Source: Deltaproteobacteria bacterium (lineage in GTDB: Bacteria > Myxococcota_A > UBA796 > GCA-2862545). From it: a stretch of 64,000 bases of DNA. The notes beneath the pieces were generated by a model, which saw only the letters and a program-made list of their open reading frames with translations, was not told where the DNA came from and made no database searches. The stretch spans positions 62,001 through 126,000 of the forward strand of contig REDI01000080.1 in the NCBI GenBank assembly GCA_007693595.1, given 5' to 3'. This document shows, one piece after another, positions 25,296-34,208 of this stretch (positions are counted from its first letter, which is position 1; the number at the start of each line of letters is the position of its first letter). The translations under genes were made by a program, and so were the position numbers.

Positions 25296-26177
25296 CTAGC
25301 GCACCTCTGAGGCGCTGTCGCTAGAAAGCTTGAGAAGCTCCACGCAATCGATGAAGGTGAGCAGCCGCTCGGCGAAAGGACCCGGCTGCTCGGCGGGCAG
25401 CCAGTGACCCGCTTGGGGGAAACGTACCACCACCGCCACGCCCAGATCCTCGGCCCAGCCAGGATGAAGGTAGGGGTCCCGCTGGCCCCACAAGACCTGG
25501 CATGGACGCTCGCCCGCCATCGCGCGCCAGGCCTCGACCCAGGTCTGCCCGCCCTGGGGGATGGGCTCAGAGAAGACCTCGGGATCGGTCGCCCGGTACA
25601 GCGCGAGCACTGCAGCGTAGGTCGCGGGGGTGATCTTGCGCCACGCCGCCTCGATGTGAGCCTCGGGGAGCAATGGGCCTCCGATCCGCAGCTCGCGCCG
25701 AAACGCCCAGCGCGGCGTCCATCGTGTGACCAGCTCACCCAGACCTGGGGTCCGCCAGATCCTCGCCCACCGATGCCACCGAAGACTTGGATAGAAGAGG
25801 GTATTACTCAAGGTCACGCTGCGGACCGCCGCCGGATGCTCCACAGCCCACGACAGCCCATACGGTCCTCCAAAGTCGTGCAGTACCAGGTGCCAGGGGC
25901 CGGTCACCCCGATCGAGGCCTGGACCTGAAGCACGACCTGCTGCGTCCAGCGGCTCATTCGGACCAGGGTCGGGGGCTCGGAGTGGGGCTCGGACGCTCC
26001 AAACCCTGGCAGATCCGGTGCAATACAGCAGCAGCCCACCAGGCGTTCCGCCACCTCGCGCCAGAGCTCTGCCGAGTCGGGGTTGCCATGGAGCATCAGC
26101 ACCGCCGGCTCACCGAGGCTACCCCAGCGCAAGACGCGAACCCGTCGGCCGCCGATGTCCAGCATGTGAGTGTGCAT
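25296..26177 (-). CDS. Alpha/beta hydrolase, haloalkane-dehalogenase/epoxide-hydrolase type
   Basis: A 293-residue hydrolase with Asp as the nucleophile (LVLHDFGGPYGLSWA), as in haloalkane dehalogenases and epoxide hydrolases, rather than Ser. The oxyanion region is LMLHGNPDSAELWR, the late acid may be in VLWGQRDPYLHP, and the base is the His of FPQAGHWLPAEQP. The cap domain spans about residues 135-220. No signal peptide. Dehalogenase and epoxide hydrolase members cannot be separated reliably by eye; the HGNP motif and HDFGG are compatible with both. First gene of a minus-strand run with the small protein and the cytochrome-rhodanese gene, divergent from the exonuclease. Confidence 0.88.
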   Translation of the reverse strand: MHTHMLDIGGRRVRVLRWGSLGEPAVLMLHGNPDSAELWREVAERLVGCCCIAPDLPGFGASEPHSEPPTLVRMSRWTQQVVLQVQASIGVTGPWHLVLHDFGGPYGLSWAVEHPAAVRSVTLSNTLFYPSLRWHRWARIWRTPGLGELVTRWTPRWAFRRELRIGGPLLPEAHIEAAWRKITPATYAAVLALYRATDPEVFSEPIPQGGQTWVEAWRAMAGERPCQVLWGQRDPYLHPGWAEDLGVAVVVRFPQAGHWLPAEQPGPFAERLLTFIDCVELLKLSSDSASEVR

Positions 26178-26314
26178 CGAGCCTCGGGGACAACGCCTGG
26201 GAACAGACAGTGTTACTCGGTCCCATAGCCGGCGCGCCCAAGGCGCGACACCAGCCGAGGTCCACGCGGCGTCGAGGACCTCGGCTCCGTGGCGTAGATC
26301 CCCTGGAACCCTCG

Positions 26315-26839
26315 ATGCGTGCTCTTCTTCCCGATCCCGAGCTGAGCTTCACCGCCCTCGACTTCGAGACGGCGGACTCTCCCAGCAACAGCGCGTGTGC
26401 CATCGGGCTGGTGCGGGTGGAGAAGGGCCGGATCGTGGCGCGCGACAGCTTTCTGATCCAGCCCCCCTTTCCTTACGTCCGCTTCACCCGAATCCACGGC
26501 ATTACTTGGGAGAAGGTGCGCGATAAGCCGACCTTTACCGAGCGCTGGCCTCGCATTCAGCGCATGATCGAAGGGGTAGACTACCTCGCGGCCCACAACG
26601 CGGTCTTCGATCGGCGCGTGCTTCACGCGAGCTGCTTGGCTCACGGGCTGGCGCCCCCGCCCCAGGACTTTCTGTGCACGGTCAAGCTCGCGCGCCGGAC
26701 GTGGAGCCTCAAGCGTGCCAACCTCAAGGCCGTCTGCGAGCTGCTCGGGATCCCCCTCGATCACCACCACGCCGGCTCCGACGCCGAGGCCTGCGCCAAG
26801 ATCATCCTCGCCGCCCAGGCGATCGCTCAGGGCGAATGA
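26315..26839 (+). CDS. DnaQ-like DEDDh 3'-5' exonuclease
   Basis: A 174-residue exonuclease domain protein starting at ATG 26315. Motif Exo I is FTALDFETADSPS (Asp and Glu metal ligands), Exo II is AAHNAVFDRRVLH, and Exo III is HHHAGSDAEACAKI (His plus Asp). The FxxHGIT-type element (TRIHGITWEKVRDKP) matches the free-standing DNA polymerase III epsilon-like exonucleases. It lacks the epsilon C-terminal clamp and alpha-binding tail, so it is probably an accessory exonuclease, not the replicative proofreader. Divergent from the hydrolase gene and convergent with rsmG. Confidence 0.88.
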   Translation: MRALLPDPELSFTALDFETADSPSNSACAIGLVRVEKGRIVARDSFLIQPPFPYVRFTRIHGITWEKVRDKPTFTERWPRIQRMIEGVDYLAAHNAVFDRRVLHASCLAHGLAPPPQDFLCTVKLARRTWSLKRANLKAVCELLGIPLDHHHAGSDAEACAKIILAAQAIAQGE

Positions 26840-26906
26840 GGAGCGTGGCCGGAACGTCCGTCGTCCATGGTGGGCAGAGCCTCTTCGGGCCGAGTTCGCG
26901 TGCCCC

Positions 26907-27446
26907 TCAGGGCGCGTATCGCCAGCGCTCACTCCGCCTCGAGCGCCCCCCGAGCTCATAGCGGGTCTCGCCGATCCGGATGAAATCCCTGGGCAGCGCG
27001 ACCTCGGCCTCGGCCTGCAGCAGCAGGAGCAGCTCGCCTTGCGAACGGAGGAGCCGGCGCGCGTGCTCCGCGACCTTGGGGGGTGGGGCGAAGGCGCGCG
27101 AGACCACACCGTCGTAGGAGCTCGGGCTCAAGCTCTCGACCCGCACGCAGCGGACCCGGATGGCGCCGGGCCGCGGCGGCGCCTGAGCCAACACATGCTC
27201 GAGGAACCAGCACCGCTTACGTCGGCTGTCCACCAGCTCCAGCTCCAGCTCTGGAAAGTGATCAGCCAGTACCAGGCCTGGAAAGCCCGCGCCCGTGCCC
27301 AGGTCGACCCAGCGTCCCGCCGGCTTCAGATCCGCGAGCGCCCTCGTGCAGTCCTCGAAGTGTTCCTCGATAGAGCCTGGTCCAACCAGATTCATCGCGC
27401 CTCGAAAGCGCTCCAGCTCCCGACGATGGACCGCCCCCAAGTTCAT
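26907..27446 (-). CDS. rsmG: 16S rRNA (guanine527-N7)-methyltransferase RsmG (GidB)
   Basis: Methylates G527 of 16S rRNA. The 179-residue protein carries the SAM-binding motif WVDLGTGAGFPGLVLA, LELVDSRRKRCWFLEHV and the VVSRAFAPPPKVAEHA region typical of RsmG. ATG 27446 overlaps the mnmG stop (ATGA), so the two are translationally coupled; the longer frame extending back through mnmG is a shadow. At 179 residues it is somewhat shorter than many RsmG proteins. Loss-of-function mutations in the family give low-level streptomycin resistance. Confidence 0.95.
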   Translation of the reverse strand: MNLGAVHRRELERFRGAMNLVGPGSIEEHFEDCTRALADLKPAGRWVDLGTGAGFPGLVLADHFPELELELVDSRRKRCWFLEHVLAQAPPRPGAIRVRCVRVESLSPSSYDGVVSRAFAPPPKVAEHARRLLRSQGELLLLLQAEAEVALPRDFIRIGETRYELGGRSRRSERWRYAP

Positions 27447-29305
27447 GGGACGCCTCGCGCCGTCAGACGAGGGCGAAGGGCGAGCAAGAGGTCGATCGCC
27501 GCGGGCGTGATGCCGGGCAGCCTCGCCGCCTGTCCCACGGTGCGAGGTCGATGGGCCGCCAGCCGATCCCGCGTCTCGCGGGAGAGCTCCTCGACCTGCT
27601 CCCAGTCGATCTGCTCGGGAAGCGGGAGCGCTTCGAGGGCTCGCTGGCGCGCCACCCGTCGCTGAGCCCGCGCGATGTAGCCGGCGTAACGCACGTCGAT
27701 CTCGATCTGTTCGCTCACCTCGGCGGGCAGCTCGGGCAGGCCGAGGCCCGGCGCGAGGGATGCCCAGCTCAGATCCGGTCGTCGAAGCAGCTCCTCGACG
27801 GTCGTCGGACGACGGAGCTTGCCGGTGTCCAAGGTGGCCATCAGTGTGCACACCTCGGCCGTGGGGTTCACGGTGGTCTCGGCCGCGAGCGCAAGCCCCC
27901 GCTCGATGGCCTCGGCGCGTGCCTCGAAGGCCGCCCAGGTACGGTCGTCGATGAGACCTAGCTCTCGGCCCAGCGGCATCAGGCGACGGTCCGCGTTGTC
28001 CTCGCGCAGGAGCAGACGGTGTTCGGCCCGAGACGTGAACATGCGGTAAGGCTCTCCGCCGACACCCCGGCTCGTGAGGTCGTCGACGAGCACCCCAATG
28101 TAGCCCTGATCACGGGCGATGTTCAGGGGCTCGCCCCGCGCCGCCGAAACCCCGGCCACGAACCCTTGGACCGCCGCTTCTTCGTAGCCCGACGTGCCGT
28201 TGACCTGCCCCGCCAGGTAGAGCCCCTCGACCGCGCGGTGCTGAAGATCAGGACCAAGATCGGTTGGATCGGCGAAGTCATACTCCACCGCGTAGCCGGG
28301 CTGGAGGATCTCGACCTCTTCGAGCCCAGGCAAGGAGCGGAGCAGCGCGATCTGGACCTCGACCGGCAAGGACGTCGACAGCCCGTTGGGGTAGACCCGG
28401 TGCGTGTCGAGGCCCTCGGGCTCCAAGAAGACCAGGTGACGCTCCCGATCGGGAAACCGCATGATCTTGTCTTCGATCGAGGGACAATACCTGGGACCAC
28501 GACCTGAGATCGCCCCGGTGATGAGCGGCGACTGCGGCAAGGCTTCGGCGATGAGGGCATGGGCCTGGGGGTTGGTGTAGAGCAGGTGGCAGTCGATCTG
28601 AGGCAACCGAGGCGGCCGATCCGTCGCAAAACTGAAGCGACCGTTCGGGATCACCTCCGTCTGGCGCTCCAGAACCTCCCACCGGATCGTCCGCCCATCG
28701 AGCCGGGGGGTGGTGCCGGTCTTGAGCCGTCCCATCTTCAGCCCGAGATCTTGGAGCGAGCTCGAGAGCCGCTGTGCTGCCCGATCACCCACGCGACCCC
28801 CGACCGTGCGCTCCGCCCCACAGTGCATGACCCCGGAGAGGAAGGTGCCCGTGGTCAGGATCACCCGCGGCGCCGACAGGGTCGTGCCGTCTGCCAACTT
28901 CAGACCCGTGACCCGACCCCCTTGGGTGAGCAGGCCCGCCACCTCGCCCGCGATGAGGGTCAGCCCGTCGATGTCGCGAAGGCGGCGGCGCAGCGTAAGA
29001 GGGTAGCGATCGATGTCGACCTGAGCCCGCGACGCCTGCACGGCCAGCCCCTTGCGGGTGTTCAGACGGCGGAACTGAATGCAGGTCGCGTCGGCCACCC
29101 GGGCCATAAGCCCGCCCAGGGCGTCGAGCTCGCGCACGAGGTGCCCCTTGCCGAGCCCACCGACGGCCGGGTTACAAGAGAGACGGCCGATATGAGCGAG
29201 ATCCAACGTGACGACCGCCACCTTGTGCCCAAGCCGGGCAGCAGCCGCCGCCGCTTCTGAGCCCGCGTGCCCAGCGCCCACGATGATGATGTCGAACGCT
29301 GCCAT
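27443..29305 (-). CDS. mnmG: tRNA uridine-5-carboxymethylaminomethyl modification enzyme MnmG (GidA)
   Basis: FAD-dependent subunit of the MnmE-MnmG complex, which modifies U34 in tRNAs reading split codon boxes. The 620-residue length is standard. Visible are the dinucleotide-binding fold (IIIVGAGHAGSEAAAAAARLG), IGRLSCNPAVGGLGKGHL, the FAD-linked GRGPRYCPSIEDKIMRFPD, NGTSGYEEAAVQG and the C-terminal helical MnmE-binding region ending near LPGITPAAIDLLL. Its partner mnmE is in the same window at 52746. The 3' end overlaps rsmG by four bases. Confidence 0.98.
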   Translation of the reverse strand: MAAFDIIIVGAGHAGSEAAAAAARLGHKVAVVTLDLAHIGRLSCNPAVGGLGKGHLVRELDALGGLMARVADATCIQFRRLNTRKGLAVQASRAQVDIDRYPLTLRRRLRDIDGLTLIAGEVAGLLTQGGRVTGLKLADGTTLSAPRVILTTGTFLSGVMHCGAERTVGGRVGDRAAQRLSSSLQDLGLKMGRLKTGTTPRLDGRTIRWEVLERQTEVIPNGRFSFATDRPPRLPQIDCHLLYTNPQAHALIAEALPQSPLITGAISGRGPRYCPSIEDKIMRFPDRERHLVFLEPEGLDTHRVYPNGLSTSLPVEVQIALLRSLPGLEEVEILQPGYAVEYDFADPTDLGPDLQHRAVEGLYLAGQVNGTSGYEEAAVQGFVAGVSAARGEPLNIARDQGYIGVLVDDLTSRGVGGEPYRMFTSRAEHRLLLREDNADRRLMPLGRELGLIDDRTWAAFEARAEAIERGLALAAETTVNPTAEVCTLMATLDTGKLRRPTTVEELLRRPDLSWASLAPGLGLPELPAEVSEQIEIDVRYAGYIARAQRRVARQRALEALPLPEQIDWEQVEELSRETRDRLAAHRPRTVGQAARLPGITPAAIDLLLALRPRLTARGVP

Positions 29306-29469
29306 CTCCGCCTCCGGCCCGCCCCCTTATCACGGCGACCCCCACACAGCCCTCGGGCCGCGTCTCGCACTGCCGGGGGCGGACCCCTCGACGAGTCCGT
29401 ACCTTTCGTGACACCGTGAGGGAACCGATGGCGCGATCCTAGGTCTAAGCCTCGGCCGACGGAGCTGCG

Positions 29470-30357
29470 ATGCTGCGCCCCCTCCTTGTCCCCTTCGCCT
29501 TGTCCGCCTGCGCGACCGCCCACGGTCTTCCTGCGGGCGACTACCGCTTCAACGGCCTCGAAGCCGACGGCGAGATCCGCGTCATGCCCCTCGTGAGCGC
29601 GCACCGAGCGCCACCGCTACGCACCGATGACTTCGTCACCGAAGAGGTGAGCGCCCCCCGTCGCGCGATCCGACAACAGCGGACCGCCCAGGTCCAAGAG
29701 GTGCCGCGCGCGATCGGCGAGGCGCTGCCTGGCGCGATCCACGCCAAGCTCGATCCGTCCTGGCAAGGTCGGTTCACCGTCGCCAAGTCCTCCCGTCGCG
29801 CGTCGGAGCGCCTCCGTGCCGCGATCCGAAGGAACGATCCCGAGCGCCTGGAGGCCAGGATGATCGAGATCGCCCGATCCACCGGGGGCGGCGCGACCCT
29901 CTTTTCTTGGGTGAGCCAGCTGGACGCGGTGCCCGTCTCGACCCTCGACCTCCCCGGGACCCTGCTGGAGGGGCCCTCGGGCACCCTCTTGGTCGATCTC
30001 TTCGAAGAACCGTACCTGATCGACGCCGAGATCGGCCTGGCCCTCGTCTCGGCCGATGGCCACGTGATCCTTCGCTACAGCGATACCATCGCGGGACTGC
30101 TGAGCCCCGACCGCACCCCCGCGCGCGCCGGCTGGTCTCTCGCGGGGCGCTTCTCGCACGAGATCCAAAAGGTCTGGCCCGACGATCCCCACCTCTACCG
30201 CCTTCCTGAAGAGAACCCCGCCGAGCGTGCCCGAGCGGGGATCGCCGAGGTGTCCGAACGGTGGGCTCCCGCCCCTCCTCGTGAGATCCTCTACAGCCTC
30301 GATGGATCGCGCCGGCCCCCATCGGCTACACAAGGGTCTTCCCCGGAGGACCCATGA
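29470..30357 (+). CDS. Envelope lipoprotein of unknown function
   Basis: A 295-residue protein with a short lipoprotein-type N-terminus (MLRPLLVPFALSACATAHG, lipobox LSAC). The body has no recognised domain. It contains PRAIGEALPGAIHAKLDPSW, SRRASERLRAAIRRNDPERL, an ATLFSWVSQLDAVPVSTLDL stretch and a final ordered part (IDAEIGLALVSADGHVILRY). The pattern of a predicted surface or periplasmic protein that handles opposing strands of beta sheet is speculative. The stop overlaps the next start as ATGA, so it is expressed with the DUF4399 lipoprotein. It is divergent from mnmG, with a 164-base gap. Confidence 0.75.
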   Translation: MLRPLLVPFALSACATAHGLPAGDYRFNGLEADGEIRVMPLVSAHRAPPLRTDDFVTEEVSAPRRAIRQQRTAQVQEVPRAIGEALPGAIHAKLDPSWQGRFTVAKSSRRASERLRAAIRRNDPERLEARMIEIARSTGGGATLFSWVSQLDAVPVSTLDLPGTLLEGPSGTLLVDLFEEPYLIDAEIGLALVSADGHVILRYSDTIAGLLSPDRTPARAGWSLAGRFSHEIQKVWPDDPHLYRLPEENPAERARAGIAEVSERWAPAPPREILYSLDGSRRPPSATQGSSPEDP

Positions 30358-30848
30358 CACTACGTATCCTGATCCCCGCGCTCCTCGCGCTCGCCGCCTG
30401 CCCCTCTCCCGCCGATCCCCCAGACGGCGCTGAGGTCCCCGCCGAGACCCAGGCCAAGGCCAAGGCCACCGGCGACCAGGACGCCGATCCCACCGCCTTC
30501 ACGCCGCTCTCCGACGCCAGCGTGCACTTCATCGAGCCCCAGGACGGCGCCGAGGTGCGCTCCCCCGTCAAGGTCGTCTTCGGCCTGAAGGGAGCGACCG
30601 TCAAACCTGCGGGCGAGCTCAAGGCCGGGACGGGTCACCACCACCTGATCCTCGATGGGGAGCCCACCCCCAAAGAGAAGGTGGTACCCGCCGACGACAC
30701 CCACATCCACTACGGCAAGGGCCAGACCGAGGCCGACGTCGAGCTGGAGCCGGGCGAGCACACCCTGATCATGCAGTTCGCCGACGGCCTGCATCGCAGC
30801 TACGGCCCGGATCTCAGCGCAGAGATCACCATCACGGTGATCGAGTAG
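30354..30848 (+). CDS. DUF4399-domain lipoprotein
   Basis: A 164-residue lipoprotein (MTLRILIPALLALAAC) with a DUF4399 domain over about residues 55-164. The hallmarks are VVFGLKGATVKPAG, the His-rich TGHHHLILDGEP, DDTHIHYGKGQTEADV and LEPGEHTLIMQFADG. The clustered histidines suggest metal binding, but the family has no assigned biochemistry. Coupled to the preceding lipoprotein by an ATGA overlap. It converges on the OmpA/TSP3 gene ending at 30939; no clear terminator was seen in the 90-base gap. Confidence 0.88.
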   Translation: MTLRILIPALLALAACPSPADPPDGAEVPAETQAKAKATGDQDADPTAFTPLSDASVHFIEPQDGAEVRSPVKVVFGLKGATVKPAGELKAGTGHHHLILDGEPTPKEKVVPADDTHIHYGKGQTEADVELEPGEHTLIMQFADGLHRSYGPDLSAEITITVIE

Positions 30849-30938
30849 GGCTCCACGGGCTCCTACGGTAGGGCACCCGATCCGCTCGAGCCTTGCGCCC
30901 CCACGGCGTAGCCGTTCCACCCCGTACCGCGCAGCCGA

Positions 30939-32747
30939 TCAGTCCCGTTCGGTGATGTTGAACTCGACCCGACGGTTGAGCTGCTTGCCCTCGGGAGTCG
31001 TGTTCGGGGCAATGGGCTGGGACTCGCCGTACCCCACAGGGTCCATGCGTTGCGCGTCGATGCCACGCTCGATCAGTGCGTTGACGACCGACTCGGCGCG
31101 GCCCTGCGAGAGCCGCAGGTTGTACAAGGCGTCGCCGTCGCTGTCGGTGTGCCCCTCGATGCGTACGCGGAGGATGTCGGGGTGATCGTCGAAGATCTGG
31201 GCCAGCTCATCGAGAAGCGAGTAAGACTCAGGACGGATGGTGGTACGATCCACGTCGAAGAAGATCTGCTCGGTGATCACGATCTTGGTTCGCTCGACCT
31301 TGACCCGAGTGGGCGCCACATCGGGGCAGCCGTCTTCATCTTGATACTGGTTGAAGGTCTCCGGCTCGTTCGGGCACTTATCGTCGACATCCAAGATCCC
31401 GTCGCCGTCATTGTCGACGTCCGGACAGCCGTCCTCATCTTCAAAGCCGTCGAAGTCTTCGGGCTGATCCGGGCACAGGTCGAGGTGATCGGGGATGCCG
31501 TCGCCGTCGCGATCACCGATGGTGTCGGGACAGCCGTCGTCGTCCTGGTAGTTGTTGAAGTTCTCGGGCTCGTTTGGACAGTCGTCGTCGACATCGAGGA
31601 TCCCGTCGCCGTCGTTGTCGGGATCGGGGCACCCATCTTCGTCTTCGAACCCATCGAAGTCTTCGGGCTCGTTCGGGCACTCATCGTCGACATCGAGGAT
31701 CCCGTCGCCGTCGTTATCGTAATCGGGGCAGCCATCCTCGTCTTCGAAGCCGTCGAAGTCTTCAGGCACGTTGGGACACTCGTCATACTTGTCTGGGATG
31801 CCGTCGCCGTCGCGATCCCGAACCCGGGGATCGAAGGAAGGCGAGATGCTGCCCCCGAGAAAGAGTCGGTAGTCCGGCGTACCCAGGCCCGGCATGAGCC
31901 CGACCCCACCCCCCGCCGTCAGCGTGATGTCGCGGGCGGGATGGACGATGAGGAGGGGCGAGAGCTCGAGCGGAAAGTGGGCGGCGCGCGGACCTCCGTA
32001 GGCCCCGAAGACCTCAAAGCCGAACTCGGTCCACTCGATCGGGCGCACCCCGACCGCGCCGGCGAAGATCGCTTCGTCATTCACCACCAGGTCGCGATAG
32101 CGCTGCATGCGACGAAGCCGGTAGCCCCCGTTGATCGAGGCCCTGAAGGAATACTCTTTCTCGCGAATGGAACCGTCCGCGAGCTCGAAGACGGCCATGG
32201 GCGTAAAGGTGAGGCCCCCTTCGCCAAGAAACGAGACCGGCTCCCCGGTGGGGAAGGAGCCCATGGCGATGAAGGCCAGGCCCACGGGGTCCACCCCCGG
32301 CTCCAGCGCGGTGACCTTGATCTGACCCCGGATGTCGCTCAAGCCCGAGCTGATGAGATCCTGTCGGATGGATGGATCCGCGATATGCTCAAGTGCGAGG
32401 CCCTTCTGCCAGAGGATCACCGGCGCGCTCACGCCGAAGGACACCCGGTCCCCGACCCCGAAGGCGAGCTGAAGATCCGCATGGTTGCGACGACGAATGA
32501 TGGCGTCTTCGTAGCGGCTGCCGCCGAGAACCCGGCGACCTTCCCAGGTCATGACGACGCTGTTCTCTTGGTAGACCCCCCACAGGCCGACCCCGACCTC
32601 GAGGTGGCCCAGGGTCGACGCGCTCTCGGTCACCCCGTAGCCCCGAGTATCGACCGGGGGCTTGAAGCGCTCAACATCGAGGCTGAAGCCGTCATCGCCC
32701 GCTCGAGCCAGTCCGAGCAGCATCAGCACCGCGAGGAGAAAGATCAC
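30939..32747 (-). CDS. OmpA-family outer-membrane protein with thrombospondin type 3 repeats
   Basis: A 602-residue exported protein (signal MIFLLAVLMLLGLARAG). Residues about 20-290 look like an outer-membrane beta barrel (alternating segments such as HADLQLAFGVGDRVSFGV). Five Asp-rich TSP3 calcium-binding repeats follow (DNDGDGILDVDDECP and ED..GCPD units). The C-terminal 110 residues are an OmpA peptidoglycan-binding domain: IFFDVDRTTIRPES, IEGHTDSDGDALYNLRLSQG and NRRVEFNI carry the conserved Asp and Arg. It tethers the outer membrane to the cell wall. Its ATG overlaps the stop of the upstream MopE-type gene (ATGA). Confidence 0.93.
   Translation of the reverse strand: MIFLLAVLMLLGLARAGDDGFSLDVERFKPPVDTRGYGVTESASTLGHLEVGVGLWGVYQENSVVMTWEGRRVLGGSRYEDAIIRRRNHADLQLAFGVGDRVSFGVSAPVILWQKGLALEHIADPSIRQDLISSGLSDIRGQIKVTALEPGVDPVGLAFIAMGSFPTGEPVSFLGEGGLTFTPMAVFELADGSIREKEYSFRASINGGYRLRRMQRYRDLVVNDEAIFAGAVGVRPIEWTEFGFEVFGAYGGPRAAHFPLELSPLLIVHPARDITLTAGGGVGLMPGLGTPDYRLFLGGSISPSFDPRVRDRDGDGIPDKYDECPNVPEDFDGFEDEDGCPDYDNDGDGILDVDDECPNEPEDFDGFEDEDGCPDPDNDGDGILDVDDDCPNEPENFNNYQDDDGCPDTIGDRDGDGIPDHLDLCPDQPEDFDGFEDEDGCPDVDNDGDGILDVDDKCPNEPETFNQYQDEDGCPDVAPTRVKVERTKIVITEQIFFDVDRTTIRPESYSLLDELAQIFDDHPDILRVRIEGHTDSDGDALYNLRLSQGRAESVVNALIERGIDAQRMDPVGYGESQPIAPNTTPEGKQLNRRVEFNITERD
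31320..31820 (-). repeat. Tandem TSP3 repeats in the OmpA-family gene
   Basis: Five in-frame units of roughly 33-35 codons encode D-rich calcium-binding repeats. The DNA repeats closely enough (GATCCCGTCGCCGTC recurs on the plus strand) to allow recombination or slippage that could change repeat number. Confidence 0.85.
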
Positions 32748-33127
32748 CGCTTACGCCCCGCGAGCAAGAGGGGAAAGATCAGGATCATGGCGCCTGCCGG
32801 CCCTGCCTGGCTACCGCCGGCACACCCCGCACCTCCCTCGAGCGCGCCGCGCGACCAGCTACTATCGCAGCCTTCGTCGATAAATCCATCGCAGTTGTTG
32901 TCTTTGCGATCCCCGCAGACCTCGGGGGCGCCAGGAAAGACGGTCTCGTCAAAGTCGTCACAGTCACCCTGGGCGGGCGTCCAGCCGTCTTCGTCGCAGT
33001 CGGCAGCCTGGGCTTCCGGCGTGTCGCGCGGTCCGTCTGGATCGTCACAGATCGCGTGGGCCGCCGTCGACCAACACACGCTTGCCAAGAGGGGCACCGC
33101 GATCCGCCAGCCTCGGCGCCAGGTCAT
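32744..33127 (-). CDS. MopE-type metal-binding-motif protein with MYXO-CTERM-like tail
   Basis: A 127-residue exported protein (signal MTWRRGWRIAVPLLASVCW...AHA). It has the myxobacterial/MopE putative metal-binding motif: DCDEDGWTPAQGDCDDFD, then PGAPEVCGDRKDNNCDGFID and DEGC. The tail (GCAGGSQAGPAG, a hydrophobic IFPLLLAG, then RKR) resembles the MYXO-CTERM sorting signal, with a Cys, a TM helix and a basic end. This suggests processing and attachment at the cell surface. It overlaps the neighbours on both sides by ATGA, so it belongs to a three-gene coupled operon with the lipoprotein upstream and the OmpA/TSP3 protein downstream. Confidence 0.85.
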   Translation of the reverse strand: MTWRRGWRIAVPLLASVCWSTAAHAICDDPDGPRDTPEAQAADCDEDGWTPAQGDCDDFDETVFPGAPEVCGDRKDNNCDGFIDEGCDSSWSRGALEGGAGCAGGSQAGPAGAMILIFPLLLAGRKR

Positions 33128-33954
33128 TCGTCGAGTCCGATGTAGGAGATTGCCGCATGATCCACGAGAGAGCCTTTCTTTCGCCAGACATTGTCGAACC
33201 AGGTCCCGTCATCATTGACCTGCAGATGCAGGGTACCATGCTCGGGCGCCGTCCACTCAATGCCGGTGCCCACAGGACCGATGGTCGTGACCCCCTGTTG
33301 ATCGACGAAGCGATAGATCACCGTCCCGACGTAACAACCCTCGATGGTGCACTCGTACTTCTCGCCCAAGGCGCGCTCTGACGTGTCGCCCTCGGCGTTG
33401 ATCCAGGGGCCGTTGTCGGACAGGCGATACTGATCCATGGCCGAGACCTTGATCCGGATGCGATCGCCCTTGCACACGCGACCCTCGAAGTGCCACGCCT
33501 GATCCACCTCGAGGTAGTCATGCTGTTGATAGCGCAGAGGCGGCCAGGGACAGTCACCCTCGGTCAGGGTCCGGCCCAGGCCAGACAGCCAGCCTGACCA
33601 GGGATCAAACGAGGTCTCGCCCGCCATGTAGCGCTTGCAGTAGTCGAGGTTCTGCCTCGCGACCCCCTTGACCGCGTCGGGCTTACCGAGGAGCGCCGTC
33701 TCGATGCGCTCGAGCGCCGTCTCGCTCACGGAGACCCCATCGTCGCGGTCGCCGCTCCACTGGCTCATGATCGCTTCACGCACCGTGTTCTGTGTCATCC
33801 GGTCGCTGTCTTTGTAGCTGGGCGGGAAGTAGCAGGAGCCCTTCCAGCCCTCGAGCTGATGCCAGCCTTGTAGGACCACCGGCGCTTGTGGCGCCTTCTT
33901 TCCGCACCCCGCCACCGACATGAGCAACGCACCACACACGACCAGCCGCATCAT
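33124..33954 (-). CDS. Envelope lipoprotein, galactose-binding-like C-terminus
   Basis: A 276-residue lipoprotein (MMRLVVCGALLMSVAGC, lipobox VAGC) with GGAGGCGAG before ATG 33954. The N-terminal half is helical and Trp/Cys-containing (GWHQLEGWKGSCYFPPSY). The second half, from EVDQAWHFEGRVCKGDRIRI to VDHAAISYIGLDE, looks like a beta-sandwich of the type seen in PA-IL-like or galactose-binding lectin domains (LHLQVNDDGTWFDN). That assignment is weak. First gene of the coupled surface operon; each junction is ATGA. Function unknown. Confidence 0.78.
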   Translation of the reverse strand: MMRLVVCGALLMSVAGCGKKAPQAPVVLQGWHQLEGWKGSCYFPPSYKDSDRMTQNTVREAIMSQWSGDRDDGVSVSETALERIETALLGKPDAVKGVARQNLDYCKRYMAGETSFDPWSGWLSGLGRTLTEGDCPWPPLRYQQHDYLEVDQAWHFEGRVCKGDRIRIKVSAMDQYRLSDNGPWINAEGDTSERALGEKYECTIEGCYVGTVIYRFVDQQGVTTIGPVGTGIEWTAPEHGTLHLQVNDDGTWFDNVWRKKGSLVDHAAISYIGLDE

Positions 33955-34208
33955 CTCGCCTCCATGCGACGCGCGCAGCTGCGCGCATCTACGGTGACTC
34001 GCTTGCTAGCCCGCCATCGCGCTCTCGGCACGTCCTGCGCCAGTCCGGCCCGATGACACAGGCCCGAAACCGGCGAAGGCCGCACCACAAGAGGGCCCGT
34101 CGCCCAGACCACGACAAAGACCCATCCCCAGCGCACCGGAGATGGGCTCTTGATGCCGAAGGTCAGCGTCGCGCGCGGCCCGCTGGCGCGGGATGACGCG
34201 ACGATCGC

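Noticed and set aside
31050-33218. 722-codon plus-strand ORF opposite the OmpA/TSP3 gene
   Set aside because: Long only because the repeated Asp codons read as Val/Ile on the other strand; the minus-strand proteins have clear domains and signal peptides.
33951-34136. 61-codon minus-strand ORF whose stop overlaps the lipoprotein start by ATGA
   Set aside because: Its sequence is Arg/Trp/Val-rich with no domain or Shine-Dalgarno, while the lipoprotein has its own strong ribosome binding site; the overlap is probably chance.
34124-34149. CCCATC/GATGGG inverted repeat near the end of the atp cluster, considered as a terminator
   Set aside because: Stem is short (6 bp), loop long (14 bases) and no T run is adjacent.
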